This document shows, piece after piece, positions 1 to 8,855 of a stretch of 37,063 bases of DNA. Numbering within the stretch: position 1 is the first letter of the stretch; every line of letters begins with the position of its first letter. The position numbers were made by a program, and so were the translations under genes. Under the pieces are notes generated by a model, which saw only the letters and a list, made by a program, of their open reading frames with translations, ran no database searches and had not been told where the DNA came from. Source of the DNA: Butyricicoccus pullicaecorum (GTDB lineage Bacteria; Bacillota; Clostridia; Oscillospirales; Butyricicoccaceae); contig JAGZIY010000021.1 in NCBI GenBank assembly GCA_018365995.1, forward strand, positions 1-37,063, written 5' to 3'.

Positions 1-61
1 GCATCTTTATTATAGCAAAAGGAGTTTTTATTTCTTCATCTTCGGCAATAGCCTTCTTTTG

Positions 62-86
62 AACCACTCGCCTAGCGAGTGGTTTT
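62..86 (+). terminator. Rho-independent terminator of a gene left of the window
   Basis: A perfect 10-bp stem (62-71 with 75-84) with a three-base loop is followed by a short T-run on the plus strand. Bases 3-62 form an open frame ending in TGA just before the stem. It may be the tail of a gene outside the window, but it is too short to identify. Confidence 0.6.
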
Positions 87-93
87 ACATCAC

Positions 94-120
94 AAAAAAA
101 CCGCCCGCAAAAGCGGACGG
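94..120 (-). terminator. Terminator of the kdpDE operon
   Basis: On the minus strand an 8-bp GC-rich stem (101-108 with 113-120, one G-U pair) and a four-base loop are followed by a run of seven T. It sits 17 bases beyond the kdpE stop codon and closes the kdpDE transcript. Confidence 0.85.
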
Positions 121-136
121 CTTAGGAAAGCGAAAT

Positions 137-835
137 TTATTGCCGGATCATCCGGTATCCAACGCCAATGTGGGTCTGGATATACTTGGGGGCTGATGGA
201 TCGCGTTCGATCTTCTTACGCAGGGTGGCCATAAAAACGCGCAGGGAGGGGATATCGGCGGTAAGAGCGGTTCCCCACACCTCTTTCAAAATATAATTGT
301 GCGTCAGTACCTTTCCCGTGTTTTTTGCAAGTACACACAGGAGTTTGTATTCGATAGGAGTCAGGTGGATCTCCTTTCCTTCCATATAGGCGCATCCCGC
401 TGCGTAGTCAATACGCAATTCTCCATTTTGGTACAGGGACGACTGGGCAGAAACAGCAGCCTGGTCGGTCCGGCTGCGGCGCAGAGCCACGCGAAGCCTT
501 GCCAGAAATTCGTCAATGCTGAATGGTTTTGTCAGGTAGTCGTCTGCTCCGGCATCTAGAGCCTCCACCTTGTCCTGATCCTCGCTCCGTGCACTCACGA
601 TGATAATAGGAACACTGCTCCATCCGCGAACCTTGCGAATAATGTCCACGCCGTCCATATCAGGCAGTCCCAAATCCAGAATGATAACATCGGGGTTATA
701 GGAGACGGCATCCATGAGCGCGCCCGCACCGTTTCTTGCGGTGTGATACTGATATTCCTGTGTATCCAAAGTGGTGCGAATCAAATTGGTAATAGCAGGG
801 TCGTCCTCTACCACGAGAATTTTCGGTTTATACAT
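137..835 (-). CDS. kdpE: KdpE response regulator (OmpR family)
   Basis: This is the DNA-binding partner of the KdpD sensor kinase; in known systems it activates transcription of the Kdp high-affinity potassium ATPase. The 232-residue protein has a receiver domain at 1-115 with acidic pocket D11/D12, phospho-acceptor D54 in ILDLGLP, S81 and K103 in the TKPF motif. A winged-helix output domain at about 130-230 ends in VGYRM. Length and motifs are standard for the family. The start overlaps the kdpD stop by 8 bases (ATGTATAA), so the pair is translationally coupled. No kdpFABC genes lie next to it in this window, so its targets must be elsewhere or the pair may have taken on other targets. Confidence 0.95.
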   Translation of the reverse strand: MYKPKILVVEDDPAITNLIRTTLDTQEYQYHTARNGAGALMDAVSYNPDVIILDLGLPDMDGVDIIRKVRGWSSVPIIIVSARSEDQDKVEALDAGADDYLTKPFSIDEFLARLRVALRRSRTDQAAVSAQSSLYQNGELRIDYAAGCAYMEGKEIHLTPIEYKLLCVLAKNTGKVLTHNYILKEVWGTALTADIPSLRVFMATLRKKIERDPSAPKYIQTHIGVGYRMIRQ

Positions 836-3512
836 TTTGAATTTTCACCTCCTCCAAAGGCAATGTAAATGAGAACACCGCCCCGTGGGGCTGGTTGTCA
901 TGAACAGTAATCGAACCGCCGTGCGCTTCCACAATGGATTTGCACAGGCTTAGTCCCAACCCAAGACCTCGGCGACTGTCCGCCCCAGCGCTGCCGGTGT
1001 TCGCCGTATAGAACATATCAAACAACCGTTGTTTGGCTTCATCGGATATGCCCGGACCGTTATCGGCAATCTCGATGCGAACCATGCTGTTTTCCTTTTT
1101 AGCTGACAGACAGATGTCCGAACCTTCAGGCGTATACTTGATGGCGTTGTTCACGATATTGATAATGATCTGTACAATCAGACGGGCATCCATATTGGCC
1201 ATCAGCATATCGTCTGCAAGTTCCACGCGGATCTCGTGTTCTGCAGCCCGGCGGTCTACATGGGAAAGCGCCTCGTGAAAAATATCGTCAATCAGTTCTG
1301 CACCCCGCCGCAGTGGCATAGTGCCGTTTTCGATTCGGGTGATGGAAAGCAGGTTCTCTGTCAGGTTGACCAGCCACATCGCGTCGTCATAGATGGAACG
1401 GTACATTTCCTGTTTTTTGCTCTCGTCCAATGAAAAGCTTTTCTCCATCAGCACACCGGCATTGCCACTGATGCCGGTCAGCGGTGTGCGCAGGTCATGG
1501 GAAATGGCCCGCAGCAGGTTAGCACGGAGTTGTTCACGCTGAGTCTCCAGTTCCGCCGCCTGTTTTTCGGCGCGCAGCTTTCGGCGTTCCAAAATCAGAC
1601 CGCACTCATCCAGAATAGCGATCATCAGGTTTTTTTCAAAAGCATCCAAAGGCGGATAAAACTTGGCTGGTATGCCAACCACCGCCACGGCCTCCTGATT
1701 GCCTCGGACAGAAAGATACAGATTTTGCGCCTGAGAGAGGGTGTTGGTCGTGGCACCCGCGTGCTTGTCGTTTTTGGCTACCCAGTCCGCCACTCCTAAT
1801 TCTTCTGCTGTTATTCTTCCCATAACCTGCTCTGTTTCAGTGGCAGGAACTACATGGAAACGGATTTGCTGCTCTTTTTCCAACAATGCATACATGACTG
1901 GGCGATCCAGAAGGGATTGAAGCTGCTGCGCAGCAATCTGGATGATTTCCCGCTCACTTTGCCCCTGCTGCATTTTCTGGTTGCTGTTCATCAGCAGTTC
2001 CATATAATAGGCTCGTTGGGCAGATTGCCGCCCCTGCCTCTTCACGCGGGTAGCCAGAGAACAGGAAAGACAGCTTGCCAGCAGCAGCACAAGGAAGGTG
2101 ACCAGGTAGTTCGGATCGAGCGCCGTCAGGGAAAAGCGCGGAATTGTAAAGAAAAAGTTAAAGGAGACCACGCTCAACAGCGAAACCAAAATCCCGTAGA
2201 AATACCTATTTGTCCAAACCGCTGTGAGTAGAACCCCCATCAGGTAGACAATGATGATGTTCGCTTCACGCAGACCGAGTTCATAAAACAAAAAGCTTAT
2301 GCACGTGGCAGCAATGGTGAGCAGGATAGATTTTCCAAAATCCTTCCAACTAAATCCTTGTTCCTGTTTGTGGAGCAGCACCCTTTTTTTCTTATATAGA
2401 GGTTGGACATCTGGGATGATATAGACGTCCACATCCTCCATCATACTGGTAAGCCGGTCAACCAGCGGCTTGCTTTTCATAAAAAGGGATGTGTGGTGGT
2501 TTGTGCGCCCCAGCACGATTTTTGTAACGCCGCTGACCTTGGCATATTCGGCGATTTGCACAGCTGGGTCATCCCCGTACACGGTGGCGATACGCGCCCC
2601 CAACTGTTCCGCCAGACGCATATTGTCCCGCAGGCGTTTCAGGCTTTCACCTTTAAGTTCCTTGGTTTCGGGAGTTTCCACAAACAGTGCCGTTAAGCCG
2701 CTATGAAAAGCCTCGGCCATACGAGCCGCTGTGCGTATCACCTTTGCATTGGATGGTGCGCTGGAAAGACAAGTCAGGATATGTTCCCCAGCCTTTGCGG
2801 CGGTCTCGTTTTCCGCTTTCTGCGCTTTCTTGCTCAGTTGATCCGCCGTGCGGCGCAGCGCAATTTCACGAAGAGCCGCCAAATTGTTCCTTGTAAAGAA
2901 GTGATCCAAGGCGCGGGAAGCCTGCTGCTTTTGATATACCTTGCCGGACTTCAGCCGCAGGATCAGGTCGTCCGGCTCAATATCCACCAACTCCACTTGG
3001 TCGGCGGAATCAAAAACCGAATCGGGGATACGCTCGCTGACAGCAATGTGCGTGATGGAGGCGACCAAATCATTCAAGGATTCCAGATGTTGAACATTGA
3101 CGGTGGTGTACACACTGATACCGGCCCGCAGCAATTCCTCCACATCCTGATATCTTTTAGAATGGCGGCACCCGGCAGCATTGCTATGGGCAAGTTCATC
3201 CACCAGCAAAATACTTGGACGGCGCTGCAATGCAGCGTCCAAATCCAACTCTTTCAGCACGATGCCTTTATATTCAACAATTTTTTCGGGCAGCTGTTCC
3301 AGCCCTTCCAACAATGCCAATGTATCGGGGCGGGTATGCCGTTCAATATAGCCAACAACAACGTCAACCCCTCTTTTTTGAGCCTGATGGGCAGTTTCCA
3401 GCATAGCATAAGTCTTGCCAACGCCTGCAGCATATCCAAAAAAGATTTTTAAGTGTCCCTTTTGAGGGGAGCCTGAGCGATCTTGATTTTGCGCTTGATA
3501 ACTTTCCAACAT
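828..3512 (-). CDS. kdpD: KdpD sensor histidine kinase
   Basis: Membrane histidine kinase that senses potassium limitation or ionic stress and phosphorylates KdpE. The 894 residues show the full domain order. An N-terminal KdpD domain has Walker A GYAAGVGKT (26-34) and a Walker-B-like ILLVDELAHSN (101-111). A universal-stress-protein-like domain follows at about 245-370. Four closely spaced membrane helices lie at about 393-487, then a GAF-like region (about 515-640). The HisKA phospho-acceptor is H672 in ISHDLRTPL. The HATPase domain carries NNAIKYTPEG and GLGLGLSL. The ribosome site GGAGGAGAG lies just upstream of the ATG. Length is as expected for full KdpD, with no frameshift. It is followed by kdpE with an 8-base overlap. 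Confidence 0.96.
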   Translation of the reverse strand: MLESYQAQNQDRSGSPQKGHLKIFFGYAAGVGKTYAMLETAHQAQKRGVDVVVGYIERHTRPDTLALLEGLEQLPEKIVEYKGIVLKELDLDAALQRRPSILLVDELAHSNAAGCRHSKRYQDVEELLRAGISVYTTVNVQHLESLNDLVASITHIAVSERIPDSVFDSADQVELVDIEPDDLILRLKSGKVYQKQQASRALDHFFTRNNLAALREIALRRTADQLSKKAQKAENETAAKAGEHILTCLSSAPSNAKVIRTAARMAEAFHSGLTALFVETPETKELKGESLKRLRDNMRLAEQLGARIATVYGDDPAVQIAEYAKVSGVTKIVLGRTNHHTSLFMKSKPLVDRLTSMMEDVDVYIIPDVQPLYKKKRVLLHKQEQGFSWKDFGKSILLTIAATCISFLFYELGLREANIIIVYLMGVLLTAVWTNRYFYGILVSLLSVVSFNFFFTIPRFSLTALDPNYLVTFLVLLLASCLSCSLATRVKRQGRQSAQRAYYMELLMNSNQKMQQGQSEREIIQIAAQQLQSLLDRPVMYALLEKEQQIRFHVVPATETEQVMGRITAEELGVADWVAKNDKHAGATTNTLSQAQNLYLSVRGNQEAVAVVGIPAKFYPPLDAFEKNLMIAILDECGLILERRKLRAEKQAAELETQREQLRANLLRAISHDLRTPLTGISGNAGVLMEKSFSLDESKKQEMYRSIYDDAMWLVNLTENLLSITRIENGTMPLRRGAELIDDIFHEALSHVDRRAAEHEIRVELADDMLMANMDARLIVQIIINIVNNAIKYTPEGSDICLSAKKENSMVRIEIADNGPGISDEAKQRLFDMFYTANTGSAGADSRRGLGLGLSLCKSIVEAHGGSITVHDNQPHGAVFSFTLPLEEVKIQNV

Positions 3513-3539
3513 TGCATCTCTCCTCCCATCAGATAATTT

Positions 3540-3605
3540 ATTATAACACGAGGAACCTTGCTATGCTATAAAGATGGCAATGCTGATATTAAGACGGAAT
3601 TAAGA
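3540..3605 (-). promoter_or_regulatory. kdpD upstream region: -10 box and TTAAGA direct repeats
   Basis: On the minus strand a TATAAT hexamer (3540-3545) lies 28 bases before the kdpD start; no good -35 hexamer is seen. Further upstream two TTAAGA copies (plus strand 3589-3594 and 3600-3605) are spaced by 11 bp, the one-turn spacing typical of OmpR-family regulator sites. They could bind KdpE for autoregulation. That role is inferred from spacing only. Confidence 0.4.
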
Positions 3606-3645
3606 TGCCCGTGTGACACAAAGTGTAATTCTCCCTTGACAAATC

Positions 3646-4222
3646 TGTTTCCAAAAGGCGATTTTAAATAAATACGCAAAGGAAAACGGCTTCAAAAATC
3701 TCTTATTCTTTGTAGATGACGGATTTTCGGATACGAACTTCAGCCGTCCGAGTTGGAGTGAACTCTTGGAACGGATTGAAAAAGGAGAAGTTGCGACATT
3801 GATAGTCAAGGATATGTCGCGGCTTGGGCGCGATTATCTGAAAGTCGGTATTTTATACAGAAGTCCTGTTTGTGGAGGAAGGCGTGCGGTTTATTGCTAT
3901 CAACAACGGCATTGACAGTGCAAACCAACAGGACAGCGACTTTATCCCATTTTTGAACATCATCAACGAATGGTACGCAAAAGATACAAGCAAGAAGAAC
4001 AGGCAGAAAACATTGATAGGTTTATCGGCAAGGTGCAAAAGTATCTTGATTTGGACGAACTGACACCTACCGTCTTAAACGATATGGTAAAGGCGGTGTA
4101 TGTTCACGCGCCGGATAAGTCAAAAAGATATAGGGCACAATGGATTGACATTTCCTTATGACCTCGTGGGAATACTTCCCGCCGCCATGCTGAACGACCT
4201 GCAAAACGGAGAAACGGCATAG
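3646..4222 (+). pseudogene. Decayed conjugative-transposon serine recombinase (DUF4368 type)
   Basis: These are remnants of a TnpX-like recombinase. The first frame (from about 3646) reads QKAILNKYAKENGF, then a resolvase stretch with VDDGFSDTNFSRPSW and VKDMSRLGRDYLKVG. It shifts frame near 3855 into FVEEGVRFIAINNGIDS and INEWYAKDTSKK. Near 3990 it jumps straight to EEQAENIDRFIGKVQKYLDL, so the recombinase and zinc-ribbon middle is deleted. A further one-base insertion near 4157 precedes the usual C-terminus YDLVGILPA...LQNGETA and a TAG at 4220-4222. The N-terminal catalytic serine region is missing. It marks an old mobile element between kdpD and the VWA operon. Confidence 0.88.
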
Positions 4223-4239
4223 CCGAAGCTACGCCGTTT
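4212..4239. repeat. Hairpin at the 3' end of the recombinase remnant
   Basis: An imperfect inverted repeat overlaps the TAG of the recombinase ghost: seven pairs, an A/C mismatch, four more pairs and a CGAA loop. No T-run follows. It is probably a leftover of the element's own 3' structure. Confidence 0.55.
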
Positions 4240-4273
4240 GCCGAAAACATTCTTATGCTGTTTTATGAGTGCC

Positions 4274-4293
4274 GCCCTAACGGGGGCTTTTTT
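4274..4293 (+). terminator. Short terminator facing the VWA operon
   Basis: A 4-bp GC stem (4274-4277 with 4284-4287) is followed by six T on the plus strand. It would stop plus-strand transcription from the recombinase remnant. It abuts the stop codon of the convergent VWA gene, for which no T-run is present on the minus strand. Confidence 0.45.
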
Positions 4294-5453
4294 CATTTCT
4301 TCTTCATCTGCTTTGCAAACTCAGTGAGGTCATATTTTTTGAATGTGCGTTCAATCAACTCCGGCAGCTTTTCCGGCGTGCAGGCAAAGCATGGAATATC
4401 CATCTCTGCAATGCGCTTTGCCGTTTTCTCATCATAATACGGGCGGCCGCCGTCCGCGACTGCAAGCAGCACCACAACGGTCACGCCGCTTTCCTTCATT
4501 TCGCGCAGATGGTTTAAGAGTCCTGCGCGATTGCCGCCCTCGTCCAAATCCGAAATTAGGAAAAACAGGGTCTTGTCTGGACTTTCTACAAACCTTCTGC
4601 AATAATGCAGCGATTTGGCAATATCCGTGCCGCCGCCCATCTGGAAACCAAACAGCAAATCGACCGGATCCTCACACAGGTCTGTCAAATCCATAATCTG
4701 GGTGTCGAACGCGACAACATTGGTTTTGACCGACGCCATAGACGCCAAGATACACGCCATAATCGACGAATAAATGATGGATTCTCCCATAGAACCGCTT
4801 TGGTCGATATCCAAAATGACGTGCCAGCGATTGACTTTGCTGGCGCGGTCAAAGAAATATACACGCTCCGGAATGACAACGCCAAGGGTTGGGTCATAAT
4901 TTCGCAGGTTGCGGGCTATCGTGTAGCGAAAATCGATTGCGGACGCGGAGGGCAGAGGGGAATGTTCCTTTTTATTGAGTGCCGCTGTCACTGCCCTACG
5001 CATCTGGGTTTCCATTTTCCGGTTGATGGATTCCACAATCTTTTGGATAAACCTGCGTGCCGATTCCTTGGACTTTTTGGGAATCTGGTCCTTGAGCATC
5101 AAAAGCGTAGATGCCATATTCAAATCCGGCTCCAGATTGTCCAAAAGTTCAGGCTCCAGCAGCAGCTGCTTGAGTCCTCGACGCTCGACAGCATCATTCT
5201 GCACGACTGCCACCATATCCGGCTCAAACAGACTGCGGATATCCCCCAGCCATTTACTGATATGCGGTGCAGATGGTCCCCTTCCGGCTCCCCTGCCGCT
5301 GCCGCCGCCCTCCGAAACGCCATAAATTTCAGCCAGCGCCTCGTCCATCAGCATTTGTTCTGTGGAAAGCGCGTCCATTCCCATGCCGGAGAAGGTATCC
5401 TGCGTTTGCTCTCCCAGAATCAGACGCCAACGCGCCATCTGTTCGTTTTGCAT
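4293..5453 (-). CDS. VWA (MIDAS) domain protein of a yehLMPQ-like operon
   Basis: Probable cytoplasmic von Willebrand A protein that works with the MoxR ATPase encoded in the same operon. Of 386 residues the N-terminal 165 are helical, with a Gly/Arg-rich linker at about 48-60. The VWA domain at about 205-375 has a complete metal-ion-dependent adhesion site: D217-x-S219-x-S221 in DIDQSGSMGES, T276 in GGGTDIAKSL and D302 in ISDLDEGG. No signal peptide or membrane segment is seen. MoxR/VWA pairs generally act as chaperone-like modules that remodel or load metal onto partners. It matches the E. coli YehP class (from memory). It is the last gene of the operon, 18 bases after the DUF5682 gene. The substrate is unknown. 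Confidence 0.88.
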   Translation of the reverse strand: MQNEQMARWRLILGEQTQDTFSGMGMDALSTEQMLMDEALAEIYGVSEGGGSGRGAGRGPSAPHISKWLGDIRSLFEPDMVAVVQNDAVERRGLKQLLLEPELLDNLEPDLNMASTLLMLKDQIPKKSKESARRFIQKIVESINRKMETQMRRAVTAALNKKEHSPLPSASAIDFRYTIARNLRNYDPTLGVVIPERVYFFDRASKVNRWHVILDIDQSGSMGESIIYSSIMACILASMASVKTNVVAFDTQIMDLTDLCEDPVDLLFGFQMGGGTDIAKSLHYCRRFVESPDKTLFFLISDLDEGGNRAGLLNHLREMKESGVTVVVLLAVADGGRPYYDEKTAKRIAEMDIPCFACTPEKLPELIERTFKKYDLTEFAKQMKKK

Positions 5454-5471
5454 TTTGCCTTGTCCCCTTTC

Positions 5472-7736
5472 CTAGATATCCCCAAAGTCAAAATCGTCCA
5501 GTCCGGCAAGGATATCCTGCTCGGCTTCGGTGGGGCTGCGCATCAGGACATCGGCTGCCTGTTCCGGCTCGACACCCCAAATCTCGCCCAGATTTTCTGC
5601 AATATCACTCTTTTCATTTGCAGTGAAATCGGCAAAGGCACGGCGGAGAAATACCAGCGCACGCTTAAACGCAGCCTCATCGAGGTCTGCCAAATAGTTG
5701 TCCAACTCCCGCCAAAGGGACAGGCGCATAATAAGCGAATACCGATTCTTTTTGGCAAGCCCTTCGAACCAGCCCGCTGCCAAATCTGCCGGAATCCCTT
5801 TGGACAGGCGGCGCGACACCTGCACCCGCAGTTCCTCCTCTGTCACCTGTCCGCGCTCGATGCGTGTCGCCATAGCGAAGCCTGCACATCGGGTATTGAG
5901 ATCATCTCGTTCTGAAATTGCGGTCAGCACATCAGTCCAGCGGTTTTCCTCCAAAAATTCATGGCTGCGCTCCACCTGATTGATGCGCTCTATGCTGTCC
6001 ATGACCTGCGGGGACGCTGCATCATCACAGCCGCACGCCTCCTCCATCGTCAGGCAGGCACGCAGATAAAGCTGTGACAGCAGCGGTATGAGCGGCGCGG
6101 AGGGAAACCTTCTCAAATCGCCATACCGAATGACCGTCGACAGATTGACCGCCGTTTTGGAAACCTCCTCAATTGCCGCCGTATCTGCGGACAATCTTTG
6201 CACAACGGCAAGGGCATGCCCTGCCGCCTGCGGCATACCGCACAGGAAAGCGTCCTGAAAGACCTCTGCCGCCTGTGAAATCGTATCACTTTTATCTGCC
6301 CGCTCCTTGAGCGCAAAAGCCGCTGCTCCTTCTATGGTTTCTCCCAGCAGCGCCGACTCTACCAGTTCAATTTCGGTTTCCGGCACCCAGCACAGCGTCC
6401 AATATTCTCCCCAGTTCGCGCTTGTCTGCCGGCTCTGCACCGGTGCTGCAAAATGGACTCCCAGAACCCGAAGGCGATGCAGGAAAAATGAGCGGTGCAA
6501 ATCCAAAAATGCTGATTTCTCCGACTTCACCCGCAGATTTTCACGCAAATCCAAATCCAGCTGCTGTGCCTGCACGGTGCGGTATCGGTCGAGATTGAGT
6601 TCCTTGAGCTGCCTGTAAAAATCGTCCTGAATCGAGGTGCGGCTCACGCCCTCCGGCAGGGTGCCGATTTTTGTGCCAATTTCGATTGATGCCGCCGAGA
6701 CCGAAATTTCTGCAAAATTGCCGTGTCCCATGCAGGTAACTGCTGCGTCCCGCAAGTCCTGCAAGGTCGGATACTGTCCGCCGCGCATATAAGCGAGCGT
6801 CTGTGCGAGCCTTACCGCCTCGATGACCTCTGCCGCCGAGGTCATCTGTCCCTGTCTGCGCTGCTCTGCTGCCAGACGAGCCAAATATTGATAAGTGGTC
6901 TGGCTCAAGTCTCCTTGCTGCATCGCCTGCCAAAGCAGTTCAAAATAGGCAGGCGCCTGATTACCCGCACCATAACCCGCACGCTGGGACAGCCGATAGT
7001 AGGAATATGGCATGAGCGTTGTACTGGACGCCGCACGCGGCAGGCGCTTTTCCTCATCGTCAGTCATGGGTGCGCAATTTTGCAAACCGGATACATGAAA
7101 TGCACCGCACACACACAAAACCTGTCCTTCCCGTTCTGCCTGCACGATCATGCGCTTCATATAGGCTTCGCGTATCTGATTTTCCGCAGTCCGCTGTTCT
7201 GAATCCGAAGCACTCTGCCGCAGCTGCTCGCCAAAGGCTGCTGCCGCCTGTTCATAGTCATGCGTCAGCTGTTCAAAGCGGCGCTCCCAAAAGGTATCAT
7301 GCGACTCGCCCAAAATCAGTTCCAACTCCCGATACACCTGCTCGGTCGTTTTGCCCTGTGCCTCCGGTGTCTCCTCCGCTGTCTCCTGCCCATCTGCCTG
7401 CTGTGCGTCCCGCTCGCGCAGCGCCAAAAAGACCTCCGACGGCAAATCCATAAATCTGCATGGCACTTTATGGGTATGCGCCCATAAAATTGCCTGATAC
7501 TCTGGAGAATAGACCGCAAACGGATAGAGAATAGTGTGTACCGGTGCCTTTTGGGTATAGGCAAGAATCGCCGCTGGCAGCTGAGTTTCTTTGTGACAGA
7601 GCCATTTCATCTGGTCATTGAGATCCGAAGGCCCTTCAATCAGCACCACATCGGGCTGCACCCTGTCCAGCGCCAGACACACATGATGCGCCGCTGCCGG
7701 AGAGAGATGGCGCACCCCAAAATAGACAGGTGTCAT
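5472..7736 (-). CDS. DUF5682 family protein (YehM-like)
   Basis: A 754-residue protein of the DUF5682 family, which usually sits beside MoxR and VWA genes. The N-terminal 250 residues carry the family signature: FGVRHLSPAAAHHV near residue 6, VVLIEGPSDL near 31 and RFMDLPSEVF near 94. VCGAFHVSGL lies further on, near residue 208. This pattern resembles the TraB/ChaN/EreA-like fold of possible hydrolases. The remaining 500 residues are helical with no motif I can name. The start lies one base after the MoxR stop codon. Length fits the family (about 750). The biochemical function has not been established; a regulatory or processing role with the ATPase is inferred from context. Confidence 0.85.
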   Translation of the reverse strand: MTPVYFGVRHLSPAAAHHVCLALDRVQPDVVLIEGPSDLNDQMKWLCHKETQLPAAILAYTQKAPVHTILYPFAVYSPEYQAILWAHTHKVPCRFMDLPSEVFLALRERDAQQADGQETAEETPEAQGKTTEQVYRELELILGESHDTFWERRFEQLTHDYEQAAAAFGEQLRQSASDSEQRTAENQIREAYMKRMIVQAEREGQVLCVCGAFHVSGLQNCAPMTDDEEKRLPRAASSTTLMPYSYYRLSQRAGYGAGNQAPAYFELLWQAMQQGDLSQTTYQYLARLAAEQRRQGQMTSAAEVIEAVRLAQTLAYMRGGQYPTLQDLRDAAVTCMGHGNFAEISVSAASIEIGTKIGTLPEGVSRTSIQDDFYRQLKELNLDRYRTVQAQQLDLDLRENLRVKSEKSAFLDLHRSFFLHRLRVLGVHFAAPVQSRQTSANWGEYWTLCWVPETEIELVESALLGETIEGAAAFALKERADKSDTISQAAEVFQDAFLCGMPQAAGHALAVVQRLSADTAAIEEVSKTAVNLSTVIRYGDLRRFPSAPLIPLLSQLYLRACLTMEEACGCDDAASPQVMDSIERINQVERSHEFLEENRWTDVLTAISERDDLNTRCAGFAMATRIERGQVTEEELRVQVSRRLSKGIPADLAAGWFEGLAKKNRYSLIMRLSLWRELDNYLADLDEAAFKRALVFLRRAFADFTANEKSDIAENLGEIWGVEPEQAADVLMRSPTEAEQDILAGLDDFDFGDI

Positions 7737-7737
7737 A

Positions 7738-8817
7738 TCAGTTCAGCTCCTTGCACGCCTGATAGAGCGGCAGCCAGCGTGCCCCGCGCTTCTTCATGAC
7801 ATTTTCAAGATATTCCTTCCAGCAAACGCCGTCCTTGTCCTCGTCCTTAATGACAGCGCCCTGCAATGCCGCCGCAAGGTCACCAGCCGCAATCGTGCCG
7901 CTGCCAAAGCTGCCTGCAAGCGCCATGGCATTGGTCAAAAGGGAAATGGCTTCCGCTGTGGATAGGACACCGCTTGTTGTTTTGAGTTTCTGCTTGCCGT
8001 CCAGCGTGCTCCCGCTGCGCAGTTCACGGAAAATCGTAACCACCTGTTCAACAATGTCCTGCTGCGGTGCATTTGCATAGAGGTCAAGGCTGGCGGACAG
8101 CTGCCGGACACGGCTTTCTACGATTTCAATTTCGGTTTCAAGGCTGGCAGGTGCAGGCAGTACCACGATATTAAAGCGGCGCTTGAGCGCAGCAGACATA
8201 TCATTTACGCCCTTATCGCGTGTATTGGCAGTTGCGATGACCGAAAAGCCCTTTTGCGCCGGTACCTCTACGCCAAGTTCGGGCACTGCAATGCGTTTTT
8301 CTGACAAAATGGAAATCAGGGCGTCCTGTACCTCACTTGCACAGCGTGAAATTTCCTCCACACGTGCAATCGTTCCGGTTTCCATTGCATGATACACCGG
8401 ACTTTTGACCATTGCCTCCGGACTGGGACCCTTGGCAATCAACATGGCATAATTCCACGAGTAGCGAATCTGTTCCTCGGTTGTGCCTGCCGTTCCCTGT
8501 ACAACCCGCGTTGAATCCCCATTGATTGCCGCCGCAAGGTGCTCACTGAGCCATGACTTTGCCGTTCCCGGCTCTCCAATGAGGAGCAGAGCACGGTCTG
8601 TCACAAGGGTCGCAATGCAGATTTCCACTAAGCGGCGGTTACCGACATACTTGGGCGTGATTTCAGTCTGTCCCACCCTGCCGCCGCAGATATAGGTCAG
8701 CACCGACCGCGGGGACATACGCCAGCCCGTAGGAATGGGGTCTTTTTCGGCTGCAATCAGTGCATCAATTTCATTCTGAAAAAGCTGTTCCGCTGGTAAT
8801 CTCTGTACAGTCTGCAT
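7738..8817 (-). CDS. MoxR-type AAA+ ATPase (YehL-like)
   Basis: A 359-residue AAA+ ATPase of the MoxR/RavA clade, which form hexameric ATP-driven remodelling rings with VWA partners. Walker A is GEPGTAKS at 81-88. The Walker B position reads ARVEEIS at 151-157, with Glu where the usual motif has Asp. It is followed by SEVQDALISILSEK, characteristic of MoxR. Sensor 1 is ATANTRDKG with N198, and the arginine finger is R213 or R214 in ALKRRFN. The ribosome site AGGAGG stands 8 bases upstream of the ATG. It lies between the HEAT-like genes and the DUF5682 gene in the operon. The Walker B change may be a feature of this subfamily, since related YehL-type proteins share this region. Confidence 0.92.
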   Translation of the reverse strand: MQTVQRLPAEQLFQNEIDALIAAEKDPIPTGWRMSPRSVLTYICGGRVGQTEITPKYVGNRRLVEICIATLVTDRALLLIGEPGTAKSWLSEHLAAAINGDSTRVVQGTAGTTEEQIRYSWNYAMLIAKGPSPEAMVKSPVYHAMETGTIARVEEISRCASEVQDALISILSEKRIAVPELGVEVPAQKGFSVIATANTRDKGVNDMSAALKRRFNIVVLPAPASLETEIEIVESRVRQLSASLDLYANAPQQDIVEQVVTIFRELRSGSTLDGKQKLKTTSGVLSTAEAISLLTNAMALAGSFGSGTIAAGDLAAALQGAVIKDEDKDGVCWKEYLENVMKKRGARWLPLYQACKELN

Positions 8818-8855
8818 GTTATGTTCCTCCTGCTTGCTGTAAAAACTCTATGTAC

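Noticed and set aside
4605..5915. 436-codon plus-strand open frame
   Set aside because: Antisense to the VWA and DUF5682 genes, no ribosome site, composition without recognisable domains; a shadow frame.
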